Shown here: positions 37,201 through 52,200 of the stretch, one piece after another
Layout of the letters: each line of letters begins with the position of its first letter
Numbering within the stretch: position 1 is the first letter of the stretch
Assembly (NCBI GenBank): GCA_944472155.2
Contig: OX235273.1
Location: 80,284,793 to 80,348,792, forward strand
Direction: 5' to 3'
Length of the DNA: 64,000 nucleotides
DNA from: Trichobilharzia szidati
Taxonomy: Eukaryota > Platyhelminthes > Trematoda > Strigeidida > Schistosomatidae
Program-made: the position numbers and the translations under genes
Notes under the pieces: model-generated
Told to the model about the DNA's origin: nothing
What the model saw: the letters and a program-made list of their open reading frames with translations, nothing else
Database searches by the model: none

Positions 37201-40200
37201 GACCAGTAAAGTGTTTTTCAGAATTGTTACAGTTCATTTTGTAAATAGTGTTGAACTTGTCATCCTTTGCTTCTGACTTTTTTGGTCTGCATAGCAATGA
37301 ATGCAAAATGCAGGTGTTGTTCAGAAGCATAATGGGATCTTCTCAACTAAATCACATAGCTCAGGGAACACTCTCACATTGAAAATATCCATCTGAGCCA
37401 CGAATCTTAATTATTTAAATAAATAGTGTCTAATTTTACAAATATTCATAGCCCCAAAACTGTCATAGTTTGCAAAATACAGCACTAACATATCAAGTAT
37501 ACCTTAGCTTATATGAGAAATTTAGGCAGAACAGTGTTTAGAGATAGAGATCCTTCATGCAATATGCCTAAATCTGTCAAAAATCCAGGTAGTAGGTAAA
37601 AAATCAAGCACACTAAATTAAAATGTGCATTATACTCTGATAAACTTGATTTCTCTTAATATACAGAGGTATTTACACAAAAAAGAAGTATGAACTTTAG
37701 CAAATAACGCATACAAGTACTAAAAATTTTAATTCACAACCACGTTCTTTAGGTGAATCAAAATCTAGTCAACACTTGTTCACATAACTTTATATCTTAA
37801 CGGTAATTTCCGGCTCAAAAACACGATTCACTTATCATTCATTTTTAACTCAATTTTTTATTTTCCCATTTGCCCAAATGTTCGGCCTCTGTTGAATTAA
37901 AAATAAATAATAAATGACACCTGTTGCTGAAGAGGAGACTGTTGTGGCCCTAGTCGTCTTGTAGATAGCAGTAAAACAGTGGGTGCCGGGTTCGAGTCCC
38001 AGTGGGAAAATCATTGCTCATTTGAGAATGCAGGTATATCCAGTAGGTGACCAGTTCCGAATAGGTTTGAATGTGCATCTTAGATTCCACTGATAGACAC
38101 GGTGCACCAAATCACTATGACTTACTTATGTCTACTAAGTGTTAGCTGTTTCAGCATACATTGACTTTAAGCCTTCTTTTATAGACAGAAAGATATAAAT
38201 AAACTCTCTTGTTGACTGTATCTTTTTGACAGGCATTTAGGATTTAAAACTGTATAATTTTCTTACTATTAACCAATACTTAACAGATTGTTGATGATGA
38301 AGTAACAAACAGCAGTTAGATTTGTCGATGATAACATCAAATTCACAAGAGAAGAAGAATTAGATAACAAAATCCCATTTTTAGATGTCTTAATCAGGAG
38401 AACCAACACAGGAGATTTAGAGACACAAGTATATAGAAAATCAACGCACACAGATCAAATACTCAACTATACTAGCAATAATCCAATTACTCACAAACGA
38501 GACTGTGTGCAGACATTGTTTAAAAGAGTTCAGACACATTGTAGAGTTGAAAAGAATGGAAGAAAAGTACCTACAAACGGTCTTCAAAAAGAATGGTTAT
38601 CCACGAAATTTCATCAAAAAGTGTTTAAAGTCGAATCAAAACACCAACAAGAAACCATCATCAAAGACCACAAGCAAATTCATTCTACCATACATGAGGA
38701 ATATCTCTGAAATAAAAGCCAGAATACTGAAATCGTTAGATATAGATATAGCACACAAGCCAGTAAAATCGCCTAATTCGATATTATGCAAACCAAAAGA
38801 TCCTACAGAAAAAGGGGATAAAATTAATACCATTTACAAAATAAATTGTATGAACTGCAACAAACATTACATCGGCCAAAGTGGGCGTTCCCTTCGAATT
38901 AGAATCCAAGAACATAAATCAACCGTGAAAAGACATGATATGTATTCTTTAGTACCAATACATACAGACAATTATGGTCATCAATTTGATTGGGATCATG
39001 TCAAAATCTTAAACAGAGGAAACATGAAAAGTGCCAGAGAATTCCTAGAAGCCTGGTACTCAAACAAATGCAATTAATATAGACGAAATATACCAACTAA
39101 TAAAAAGTAAATCAGGTGACCGGAAAGTTTAAAATCCAAGTCAATAGAAAGTGGTCAATACATATGTAAAGATAGTAACCAGGAGACGCAATTCTATCAC
39201 TCATGAAGAAATTTAAATCATTTCACTTTGTGCTAAATATGGCGCTGAGGATGTTGTCCAGAAGGACGAAGAAAGCTTCGCAACTAAACCAACCAGCTCA
39301 GAGAACAATTTAAATGGCAAAACTGGCGTATCAAGCTGATCATTAGTGGCTTTGAATATTACACAAAGGCGTTGGTTTTTTGTCAGCAAATGTCTTATAG
39401 TTCCATTAAAAATTCTGTTTAATATCTTTGTAAGTAGAGCAAAGGTGGAACTGAAGAAATATATAAACTTCCATTTTTGTTTTAGTTGAATAATCTGTTT
39501 TAAACCTCACAATACAATAAAATGTGATTCTGTACAATTTTACATTTTCGTTCCTTTCATGTGACAAGGTACAACCTAAAGTATGTAGCATAATTAATAG
39601 TACAAAACATATTCCAGTGTTAGTTCTGTAGTATACATACATTTCACGCTGTACTGTGACATTTCCTTCTCAAATATATATATATATATGATACTCTGAA
39701 AAATGTGTTGACGCACTTCAAAATAGTTTAATAGTATCATAATTACTAAGGTCTGCTGGTGATCTCATTTTGTCATAATCTAATACATTAGAATCACACT
39801 GCAAGTTTTCCTGTACATGTGACTAATGCCCAGCTTCAAGTTTATACAGTCATAAGAAGAAGAGAAATTTAAAGTCGGTGGTAGTTTCTAGTTTTCAAGT
39901 CCAGCAGTGCAGAGATCTGATTGATTTCAATATTAATCACTTAGTGATGTCGGTCAGCGAACTATTCTAAACCAGGAAGTACTAGAAAAATGTTTTGTCC
40001 ATGTATGGGACTCCTCATCAGCACATACCTATGGCCCAACTGATAACGTTGGCTGGAGGTTTCGCTATATCGCTATTTGGCAGAAGTTAAAATCCATGGA
40101 CCATTGGATTCCGTTCTAGTGGTTGAATGGCCTATAAGCTCACCTTGTAAACTGAAGGTCCTGGATTCGATCCCTGGTAGGGTTATAGATGCGTGCTGCT

Positions 40201-43200
40201 GAAGAGTTTCTAGTTCTTCAAGTAACCTCAAGTTCACCTTGAATAGATACCATACTTAATTTATTAATCGAGCGTAAATTTTTTTGAAAGAAACTGTTTT
40301 CGACTAATTTTTACTAAGATTTCTAATTATCTGAATAGAAAAATGACATAAATAGTGGTACGGTTTATTGTGCCGTCAGAACTAAGTGCAATGTTAGAGA
40401 AATAAATGCTAGAAAACCCTGAGAAACAGCCTGTATAATACATTTCTGTTAGACTACATTGTTCTGTTTTTGATATGTGTTGAAATTCTAAATTCATAAA
40501 GGAAAAGACTCGACAAAAAGGAACGGAAATTCAAATGTTAAAGTAGGAAACTAGGATTTCAGACCATCACAATACATGTGATGTCTTTGTCTTTCGTTTC
40601 TATTAATATATTCATAGCCGATACCGAGTATCTAAATCTCTCATTATCCGCTAAGGAAGTTTCTTTTTATTTTGGTCAGAACTTTCATGGATTCGAATGT
40701 GTAACAGGTCAGTAGTCAGCGATTTTAAAAAACGGTACTGTACATTCAACTGCCGTAGTCAGTCTTTTAAAACTTGACCACACTTCAACTACAAAATTAC
40801 TCCATATAATTTTTCATATTTAGAAATATCTTAAAAATGGTAGTGGGTGGTAAATTTTGTACTTTTATAAAACAGAAATTTATATCATTCAATCATAAAT
40901 TTTGCAAACTGATATTTAAGAGTGGTTGGATTCGGTCCTGTAGATAACTTTAAAGAATAAATCACGTGGGGTTGAATAACCTGACTCCATAAGGAGTTCA
41001 CAAATTGAAGACTTTGTCTTGCTTTGCTCACCTTTCATTAACGAAATTGGGTAGTGTTCAGATACGCGTTTATGGAGAACATGTTTACAACGTCCAATAT
41101 AATCAGCCCCACATGGACGTTGTAAACATCATTTCAATACCCTATGGAATATGTGTATCAAAGTTGTTGGTTATCAATGCAGGATATGGCTCGCAATCCT
41201 ATAACTATTGTAAATAACTATGCTTCTTTACATGGATGTCTGAATGATGAATTACTTCACCCAAGAGAACACGTACAAGTTACTTAAACGTAAAATGCTT
41301 TCAAGGCAAAATCTATAACTTAGTTCATAGGAATAGTTTAGAATATATAGTAGGTTGACATCAAGAATTATTATTATTTTTTCCTTTAATTCCTAGAGGA
41401 ACATAGCGCTTCAGCCGTGCGTCTCCATTGAGTTTGGTTCTCTGCTAGAGTCTTCACATGGCTCCAAGTCTGCCCACATACTTTCATCTCCTCTTCACAT
41501 GACCTCCTCCAAGTCACCCTTGCACTGACGACCAACTCGCCGCTTCCCTTTCGGGTTCCACTCGAGCGATGGCTTGTCTAGTGATGTCACTTGATGCATT
41601 GTTTCCTCAGAGTATGGACAATCCATCTCCATTTCTTCCTGCTGATTTGTTGCACAATCGGTTCCTGCTGGGTTGGTTCGCTCACTGCCAGAGATTTCTG
41701 TTGCTGATCTTTTCTGGTCATCTGATCTTGAGTATTGAGCGAAGTCAGCTGTTGATGAAGGTCTGTAGTTTGTTTGAACTGCCTTTCGTGACGCGCCAAG
41801 TCTCTGATCCGTATATTAGCACTGACTGACTTCACACTGGAGTTGAAAATCCGGATGTTATTTTTGATGGTGAGTGCTGTTGACCTCCACACAGACTTGA
41901 GAGTAGTGAAAGCTTGTCTTGCTTTCTCGATCCTCGCTGCTTTGATATCCTCGTCAGTTCCGTCTGTCTGTAGTTGAAACGATGCTTCCCAGGTAAGTGG
42001 GTAGGTAAAGGAGTTTGCTTCTTTCAAACTCCTCCCATTTATGCTGGCTGATTGTTGTCTGTTGTTGTTGTTGCTGTTGGTGGTGTTGTCCAGGAATCTT
42101 CATCACCTCTGTTTTCTCTATGTTCACCTGAAGTCCTATCTTCTCTGGATGCTACTTCTGCCAACTTGTTGCTTTTCGTTTGCACATCTTCCAGTTTGTG
42201 GGAAATCGGACATATATCATTATCGGCAAAGTCCAGATCCTCCAAGTTTTGTGTGAGTCCATTTTATGCCTGTTTCCTCATTGCCCGTTGTTTGTCATAT
42301 TATCCAGTCTACTGCAATCAGGAAAATCATTGGCGATGGTAGGCATCATCAAGAATTAAAGATGCTAAAACTTCTTCAAAGTACACCAAATGCATACATA
42401 GATGTATAAACGATTATCCGACTTGATAGCTTTACTAATAGTGTTGTAGCAATTTATTTAAACTATCTCTAAAATTAGTTTTTAGAGATATATCAATGTA
42501 TTATGCAAGGTTTCGTTATCGAACTTGCAGTCATATTTTTCCATCAATCACTTTTAATTTTAATATTTATTTCTCTATAAGACTGAGTAGATAATTAAGT
42601 ATCTGTTAGGATGCACAGTTTAATGATGTATCAGGTGAACTCTTGTCCCAGAGACTGACATAAAAACATTGGGAAAACATTCTGCCTACCAAATATTTCC
42701 ATACTGTTTCCTACTTGATGAAATATTGCAGCCCAAATTAAGTATATGTTAAAGAGTTTTACCATGGTAATGTGTATATGTCAATTCCTATACTCGAATG
42801 AAGGCAGTTACATTTAGCGTAAAACTGGACAATTAAGTTACTGTATCACAGACTATCTGTTATCTAGTCTGGGTAAGAGCTAGGTAAGATATATTTAGAA
42901 TGCATTTCTGTTTGATCTAGTTGATACTGGTTGCTCAGCAGACAAAAGAAAGTATTCAGTGTGATTCTAACGATTTTTGTATACACCTAACCCTAGTCCT
43001 AACTAATAATCCTAAACGGTGTATTCAGGAAAATTGCATGCAGCCTCTATCCCAGTCTTGAATAGGAAGCACTTAAGTAACTATAATATCACCCTCTGAA
43101 TTTGGCTTGTGATCTAATCGATACTGAAATTAATTTAACTCTGACATACCTTGTTGTTTGGTTTCAATACGTTATAAGGACAGAAAAATCGGCTTTATGA

Positions 43201-46200
43201 CTGATCAGCATGATGCTAAACTCAGTGGTAATTTAACTGTCTCATAAACTGACGATTTTAAAATAAACACTTTTTGGAGTTTTCATATTAGCTCTCCAAC
43301 CTTCTTTGGTTGATATTGCTCATTTTCATCTCAAAAGAAATTATCCATGAAATGAATTAGATATTTATACACTAAACTACATAGAAATAGAGTGATTCTT
43401 TCCCCGTTTTAATTTTGTAAATATTCATAATAATATTCACAATAAACTTACCAAAGTATAGCATAAGCTTCCAATAGTTATAACAATACTTTGAGCACCC
43501 AGTTCACGAGCTCCCAAGGAACCTATTAACAGAAATTATATAAAATGGGTTACGTGACATTTAACATGGTTTTTCAGACTGGTGTAAAAGTGCTGATCTA
43601 TGGTATTTTATTTATAATAGAAAAATAATGCACTTTTACTGTGAACTTAATAGCACAAGGTAAACAAGACTTGGATTAACATGATTTGTAATTGCAAGTC
43701 TTCTTGATTGTGTTTACTGTTTTAAATTTCCATCACAATGAACAAGGTTCTTTGATTTCAATATCTTTAAGTATTAAAACACATGAGGTTTAAATTCATA
43801 CCTTGTAACTACAAGGTATAGGTTTGCTGGATTAACTCAAAATATGTTGTTACCCTAGGATTTTAATAATTTATCAGCTTCTCATCATAAAAATGCAAGG
43901 TAACTAAGAGTGGAAATCTTCGTCACTCAGCCTGCATCAACAACAAAATTCGGATTTTCAATACAAACGTCAAGTCAGTCAGTTCCTCTATACGGATCAG
44001 AAACTTGGCGGCGGGTCACAAAGAATATTTCCAACAGCCTGTTGCAGACCTTTATCAACAACTGTCTTCGCTCTATACTGAAGATCAGATGGCCGGAAAC
44101 AGTCACCGACAAGAAACTATGGGAACAAACAAGACAAGAACCGATCGCCTAACAAATATGCAGGAGAGAGTGGAGATGGATTGGACACTCGCTGAGGAGG
44201 CCGCTGGGTGACATCGCGCGTCAGGCCAGTGCTCGAGTAGAACTCGAAAGGGAAGTGGCGAGTGGGACGTCAGTGCAAGGGTGACATGGAGGAGATCGTG
44301 TGAAGAGGAGTTGAAACAGTATGTATTAACATGGATGCAGGTGAAAAGCACAGCAGAAGACAGAAGCAAGTGGAGATGTGTAGTTGAAGCCCTCTGCTCC
44401 ACTAGGAACCCAAGGGAACAATAATAATAATAAGAGTGGTGACAGGAACTATTTGTGAGATGCTGTAAGCTTGATTTCATTCTTCCCACTTTACTAATGA
44501 TCATGCGTGCATAACATGCTGTTTATTAACCACAATGTCAAATTTTTATCTCTTCAGCTCTCGAATGAAATAATGTAGGTGGTAGACTTTCTCATGCTTA
44601 AAATGAAGGACCTGTGAAATGTTGAGCGATATATATCTTAACAGATTTCTTAGGAATTTTTCTGTCAGAGATTTAGACCTTACAGGGGTTGATTTGTAAG
44701 GATTTTATTTGCTTTTCGAATTTAACCATGAATTGATATCAGTTAGAGAACCATTGAAAACCAACAGGGGGTACTGGAAAGCTGTTTCCTCAGTCCTAGT
44801 TTGGGACTCCACCGCAGGAGGTTCGAACTCAGGACCTTCCGGTTACAAGGCAAGCTCGTAGGCCATTCACCCACTGGGATCCGATTCAATGGCCAGTCCG
44901 TGAATTCTAACTTCTACCGATCTTACTTTTTGCTTTAAAATGTCGTATTTCTCTTCTTAGATCGTGTCCTGAATAAAATACTATCGGACTTTTGAAAAAG
45001 TAAGTATCCCATACATATTTTCCAATTAATAAATGCCTTTTCAGAATGAATCTTATCTATTCACCCAAATTGTCAAGATGACTGAAGCCTCCTTGCCTTA
45101 GTTACGTTTTAGTGGTTGTAAGTTGGAAAAGATTTTGCAGAATCTTGGAAACTGAAATTATTATTGATGAATCCTAATATATGAAATCTTCTATTATATC
45201 TAGTGTATCTGTTTCTTCCATTTAATGGGTGTTAAAATAATTTCTCACTAGGGAAGGAATAGGCGTGGTGAAGACTTTGCTTAAGATACAGAGTGGGATT
45301 TCATTAATCCATAGGCATACATGAAGTGATTTTGTAGGTCAATTAAGACTAATTGTTAAAACAAGCTAAAAAATGACGTGATAAATAACTATTTTAAGCA
45401 ATGGCATATATATATCTACTTTTACTATTCTGCTATCGAGAGAAGTAAAATTGTGATTTCTAAATATTTCTAGGAGGCGGATATTGTCTGCACGATTACG
45501 CAAGCAACAAGGTGTCATGAGGTTTTGAAAACTGACATTCTGTACATAAATCTTAATAACGGGTAAAGAAGGTAAATTAACCGAATTAATGCAAGCTTTC
45601 CAGCAAGTTGAAATTAACAGTTATATCGAAGTCTTATACACTGTACTATTATTATTATATTATTATTGTTCCCTTGGGTTCCTAGTGGAACATAGGGTTT
45701 CAACTGCACATCTCCACTTGCTTCTGTCTTCTGCTGTACTTTTCACCTGCATCCATGTTAGTCCATACTGTTTCAGCTCTTCTTCACACGATCTCCTCCA
45801 TGTCACCCTTGCACTGACGTCCCACTTGCCGCTTCCCTTTCGGGTTCCACTCGAGCACTGGCCTGACGCGCGATGTCACCCAGCGGCCTCCTCAGCGAGT
45901 GTCCACTCCATCTTCACTTCCTCCTGCATATTTATTGGGTGACTGGTTCTTGTTTTGTTTGTTCCCATAGTTTCTTGTCGGTGACTGTTTCCGGCCATCT
46001 GATCTTCAGTATAGAGCGAAGACAGTTGTTGATAAAGGTCTGCAACAGGCTGTTGGAAATATTCTTTGTGACCCGCCGCCAAGTTTCTGATCCGTATAGA
46101 GGAACTGACTGACTTGACGTTTGTATTGAAAATCCGAATTTTGTTGTTTATTCTGAGTTGAGTGACGAAGGTTTCCAGATTGGTTTCAGGTTGATGAATG

Positions 46201-49200
46201 TGTTTCTCGCCTGCCTTCCTGATTCTCGATTTGACATCTTCGTCCGTTCCTCCTGTAGTTGAGACAATGCTCCCTAGATCAGTGAAGTGAATGAAGTAAC
46301 CTCTTTCAAATCCCTCCCGTTGATGGTGATTGGCGCGGGATGTTGCTTCTGTTGTTGTTGTTGGTTGGTTAATTTCATAACTTCCGTCTTGTCTATGTTC
46401 ACCTGGAGTCCTGTCTTTGCTGCTTCTTCGACCAGTTTGTCTGGTTTCGCTTGTAAGTCTTCCATTTTGTGTGACATCAAACATAAATCATCCACATGCG
46501 TGAAATCCAGGTCTTCTAGGTTCTTCACGTCGGTCCAGGATATCTCTGTCTTCTCGTTTCCCACTGTCTGACGGATAATCCAGTCCACCACATTCAGGAA
46601 TACCATTGGTGATAATAAGCACCCTTGTCTGACTCCTGTGTTTACTCCAAAAGCCTCGCTGAGTTTTCCGTTGTGGATCACTTGACAAGTGCCGTTGTCG
46701 TACTATAGTAATGGCAATATTTTATTACCTATAGACTGACGATGCTATCGATTCAACAATAGAACTTGTGGCCTTAGTTTATGAAAATATCTGAATACCA
46801 AAACTTTATTCTACTTTTTAGGAGATCTTTGATTATTCTTACCAGCAATAAAACCACCAATCTCATAAATTGTCCATTCTAAGCTGACCATAATTAGCCC
46901 AGGAATTGCTAGACGAAACCATGTATCCCAGTCTTCCCATATTTCTTTGGTTGGTGCTAAAGTACACACACACACAAAAGAGTGAGTTGGTAATATATAT
47001 ATAAATACTTATAAAAGATAAAATTATTTTAACGCTTTCCAATATTTTCTCAATTTAAGATTAAAATAATTAGCAGTCGATTTGTGTTCATACAATCTAA
47101 CCCGCCTTTTCTCACAGTGTTTTAAATAGATCAATTTCTCCATTTTACAGATATTAATTAGTAACAGGGAATTCAGTTCAGACAAATCTTCATAAAAGGG
47201 CATAAAACATTATTTACCGCTATTATGCTTCAGTGGTCCAGGGATAGAATGTTCTCAAACTATACACGAGTCAGATAAGTAGGAAATCGAGAAAAAGAGG
47301 GTATGTTGGATGCAACACTAGTAACCCTAACCCGTACAACACAGTCGTTAGTGAAACTCGAAAGTTCAAGCCATCCCGCTTGGAACGCAAAGGGACAAGA
47401 GAAACTCATTATTGTTATTATTATATATTTCAGCTCACTTATGTTGTATAAGGCAAAAGTGTAATATTAGTATGTCGTTTTGATTGATTACAAAACTCTA
47501 CATGCATTAAATCTCTTTAGAAATACTTCTGTAATTCATGACCTCAGTCAGAGTTATGCCATACACCAAACTATTTTAATTACATATATATATTTATTTA
47601 TACATTTATATACAAATCAAAGAACTTTTAATGCTGGCAAACTACACGTCTTATTCTCCACACGACCGATGGTGATTCCTCGACTGAAAGATGAAGCATC
47701 TAGACTAGCTAGCCACTTCTAACCGTATCTACGAATTCACCTGCGCTTGTGGAGCGAGTTATACAGGCCATTGCTCTAGGAACTTGATTTTTCGTGATAA
47801 AGAGAACATCTCCCAGTATGGCTAAGTAAAAGTGTAGTAAAAACCACCAACAGTTCAATATTAGACCATCTGGTCCAAACCGGCCACAAAGTCAACCAGC
47901 ATTGAAGAATCCTTCTCTATCATCTACCGGGTACCAAATAAATTGTCAAAAGCATCAAGGTACCTCCTGCTCCAAACAGCAGGGGAAATCACGATTCTCC
48001 TGAAACAACCAGTGCGTCGTATGCAAAAGAAGCAAGTTCAGCCACTAGTACTTCCCTGCCCGGAGTTCAGTGGAGACTATAAATTCATGAATTTATATTA
48101 TTGTCTTTCCTAATTTGCCTGTCTGCCATTCAGTGTATTGTTATTTTGATGCTATCGAACTGTAATCCAATGATATTATTATTGATTCAATATTATTTAA
48201 ACAACATTATTGTTGTTAATAACACTAATTCATTCAGTATTATTATTATTATATACAGCTGTAGAACCTGATGATGAAGTTATCGAAAAGAGTATTCTTC
48301 GTTCAGTAACCATTCTTTTGAAAATAACATGTTTTATAAATATTCGAGGAATTTCTTGTTCTGGGCAGCAAGTGACGCCAAACATACATAACGAAACTTG
48401 ATAGGAGGTACGATGTGAGGACTATTCACCATTTTATTACAAAAGTAATTACATAAAATAACTGATTGTAGCAATAGCTGATTGTTTACTCTTGTTTTTT
48501 ATAGTCTGCTGGCCTTCATAAATGCTCTTATCACCTGTTTATGTGCTCAGTTTATGAATTTTTATTTCAAAAAATATAATTTCTTGCTCATAAACTCCAT
48601 ACAATTAAAAAAAATGACAGACTAACGGTGTTAAGCTAAACATGTTACACTAGGTGTGAATCTAGCTGACACAATAGAATGTGTTTCCTTCAAAACAATA
48701 AAACTCGCCAAGTTACATTTTACGAAGAAAATGATCAAGGCAGAAGAATTCGTTACTTAATCCACTAATTACTTCATGGAAATAGCAATGCTACCATTCT
48801 CTTGTCCTATGACTGTTTTCAGAGATACTTAAACAGAAGTTACATTTCTGAGCTTTACAGTGATCTATAAACAACTTTTTTGCTATTGATATGACTAACT
48901 CATAAAGCATTTCGTTGTTATAGTTATCAATGGCAAATTATTGGAAAAGGTAACTTACTAAAGCTCATAGTCTTCGAAAAATCAGCTAACCTTATGTAGA
49001 TGATAAGGCATATCACCTGGAAACAGTATGCTATCGCTTGAGATATTGGCGAAGCACTGAAAATACAAAGGCAAGCAAAACAACATGTAAAATTTGCAAT
49101 AATATTCATGTCAGTACAGAGAAGTTGGAAGTCAAAATTCAAAAATAGAATCTGCTTAATAATAAATTAATACACAAGATTTGTAGCTTAGTCATTTTTA

Positions 49201-52200
49201 TAGGTGTTCTTATAATTTTATAGGTGGAATGCCTTAATTGCAAAGCTTTGATTGTGTGCTTTCGATTCAACACTAGTTAGTAAATAGTGTGATGTTTCTA
49301 GTCCTCCGTTTGGTGCAGACTCAGTTCTATCAGTCACGTTTGCAATGTGGCCACCATTCAAGGTGGCTTGCCATCATGGTACACTTTGAATTGTTGGTAT
49401 TAAATGGCTGGAGGCAATAAGGAGGAAGCCTCGGACACCAAGCTACACCGCAAACAAACTTCAAAGTCGTCTACAGAGTAAGAAGTAGTCTCCTTAAAGG
49501 TGTACGAATCAGACTTCTTCAAACTGCAGAAGCAATGGCGATTCACTTGCTAAGTCCTGAACCCTGCATACAGAAGAAGTTCGTTCAATCACTACACTTG
49601 CAATGGACGTAATCTATCTTATTAGCCAACATGTAAATTCTACCTAATCTTTTCTTCTGTCTCTTCATTAGTATTATTTTGTCTTCTCAATTGTAACATT
49701 TTACATTTTCAACTTTCTTGTTCTCTACCCCCACCCAATTCAATTTCTACACCTCACTTCCACTGTTACTGACTTGAACAACGCTCAGTTTCTAGTCATT
49801 CATGTTACGTCATCCAACTTATTCACACAATTTCACTTCTACTTAATCTCTACCTGTAATTACCTCTGTTGCTATCCTGACCTAAGTTGTTACATTTTAG
49901 CCAATTATATTACGTCATCTAGTTTTTTAACTCAGTCTTACTTTATTTGCTGTCTGATTAACTTTGTCTCTATACTACATCATTCTTGTATCAACTAATC
50001 AATTATCTAAACTTGACAAACCTCATGTACACACACACAAATAATTATATATAAATGCGATTGTACAGCTATGTGAATGAATTCGCCGAAAAGAGTCTCT
50101 TCGCTGAATGTCTTCTCTTTTTCATATGACTCAATGGGGATTTTCAATCTATTTATTAAATACTTTGATTGAACACTAGGTAGTAAGTGACACGGGTTTG
50201 AATCTCAGAAGGGATTTCAGTTGCTTCAAGAATGCAGGTATGCGCTCCTGACGAGTGTCAAGAAGCACGAAACCTAGGTCCAAGGCTTCCTGTTGAGTGC
50301 CTCTAACCATTTTATAATATCGATTGTTTCTTGTAGAGATGAGCTCTTGACACGCCCGTATTCATCACAACTACTTGCTCCGTCTGTAACTAGTCTAAAA
50401 AATGACAAACTCATTTTGGAATATTTTATAAAAATGATACGTATTATCTTTGATAAGTGAATATTTATTATTTTACCTGACATCCATTCCCAGTACATAG
50501 ATTAGTACATAATGCATCAAGGCATTGATACCATTCACCAGAATCATTATAAACAAGGGAGGATAAACACGATTCTAAAAAAGAAAAGTTGAGCATAAAT
50601 TAACAGAGCTTTAGTAGTTATAAATATCAGCAGTTCATTAACAGCAGTAAAAATTTAATAGCAAAAGATGTCCAGTATCATACTGATCAAATATGTAAGC
50701 TTACAGTTGTCTTAAAATCTTTGAAGCACTTTAAGCAGTGTACTAAACATCACTTTTAGGTTATTTATCATGGTAACTGATATCTGTCAAATTATGTACA
50801 CGACAATGACCATTATTCTGTGATATAACTGTTCTTCGTATGAGTAGTTTCAGTTCAGAAAAGACATTAGCTCATCACACAATGACTGATATCTCAAAAT
50901 TGTCAACCTTTATGCAATTTGTGTTCATTTTATCACAACAATCATTTGTCCACTAATCGCTATAAACCAACCGACATTTTGCTCTTTTTGGTTCTAAATT
51001 CATTTTTACATCAAAATGGAGTGAACTAGAGAACTACTGAAATCTGAAGAGAGCCATTTTTTCACACTTAGAATTACAAGTAATGTTTTAATTAATGACA
51101 GTAAACGAGGTATCATTGAAATACAGCGTCGCATTTCAACTACATATGATTCAGGATGAGAAAGAAAAAGAAGAACAAATATCAAACATTACTGAAACTC
51201 TCAAGCAAAACAACTACCCATGGAACTTCACCAACAAAATCAACACTGACATTAAATATGGCCGAAAATGCATTCCGAAAACATGGACATCAACAGTAGT
51301 CACTCCATATAGAGCAGAGGCGTCAGACGATATCAAAAGAGTACTCAATCAGCTCGACATTATAGTTTTCTTCAAAACATCAGACATGTAAACTACAAAG
51401 CAACCTTGTCCATATAAAAGACCAAATCCCTAAAGATTCTCTATCTAATTGTGTCTATAAAATAAAATGCTTGGAATGTGATGCGATATACATCGGACAA
51501 ACATTGCCAACACTAAAACAACATCAGAAGAAATGAACACCGCAGAGCATCTCTTCGACCACCGAGAAATCTGGTTGAACTGGAAAAACTTGAAAAATCA
51601 TCAGCCATAGGTCTACATGCTATAGAATAAGGCCACGAAACTGATTTTGACAATATTGAAATAATTCAGAAAAACTTCAGAAATCATAAAGAACATCTAA
51701 TATCAGAAGCACTTCATATCAAGTGGAATCCAAATTGTCTGAATAGGAATGATGGACTAAAACAGAATTTAACCTGGTTACAACACCTCCCTCCCTCGTG
51801 AGGTGACAAAATCAACACGAATGTGATATGCAAGTTCACTATGTAAACACACACTGCTTTCATAATTTTACACACTGATCAAATCCAACAATCTACACTT
51901 GGTTTTGTTATCTTTACCAACTGACCAACTTGACAGCGAAAAATGACCCTACACTGACGAACGATGATCAAGTTAGTAAACTTTGTTTTGATGCTATAAC
52001 AGATGTACTATTACCTTTGTTATTTGGTTTAGTGATCTTCATTGCTATTTGACTTTCAATATGTCCCTTTAACTTGACCTAGGTAGTCTATTTTCTCACC
52101 TCTTAACTCTTTGTTATATATGTGCTGAGATTTTGTAAATTCCGGTTTAATAATACTTTGATAAAGCTATTAGCGTCAAATAGCGAAACGTCAGTAAAAA

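Noticed and set aside
48927..49142. 71-residue protein on the minus strand
   Set aside because: It is MATE exon 7 plus intron read-through at both ends.
51095..51391. Host gene of 98 codons
   Set aside because: The following sequence carries a YIGQT endonuclease piece and the layout is that of a PLE C-terminus.
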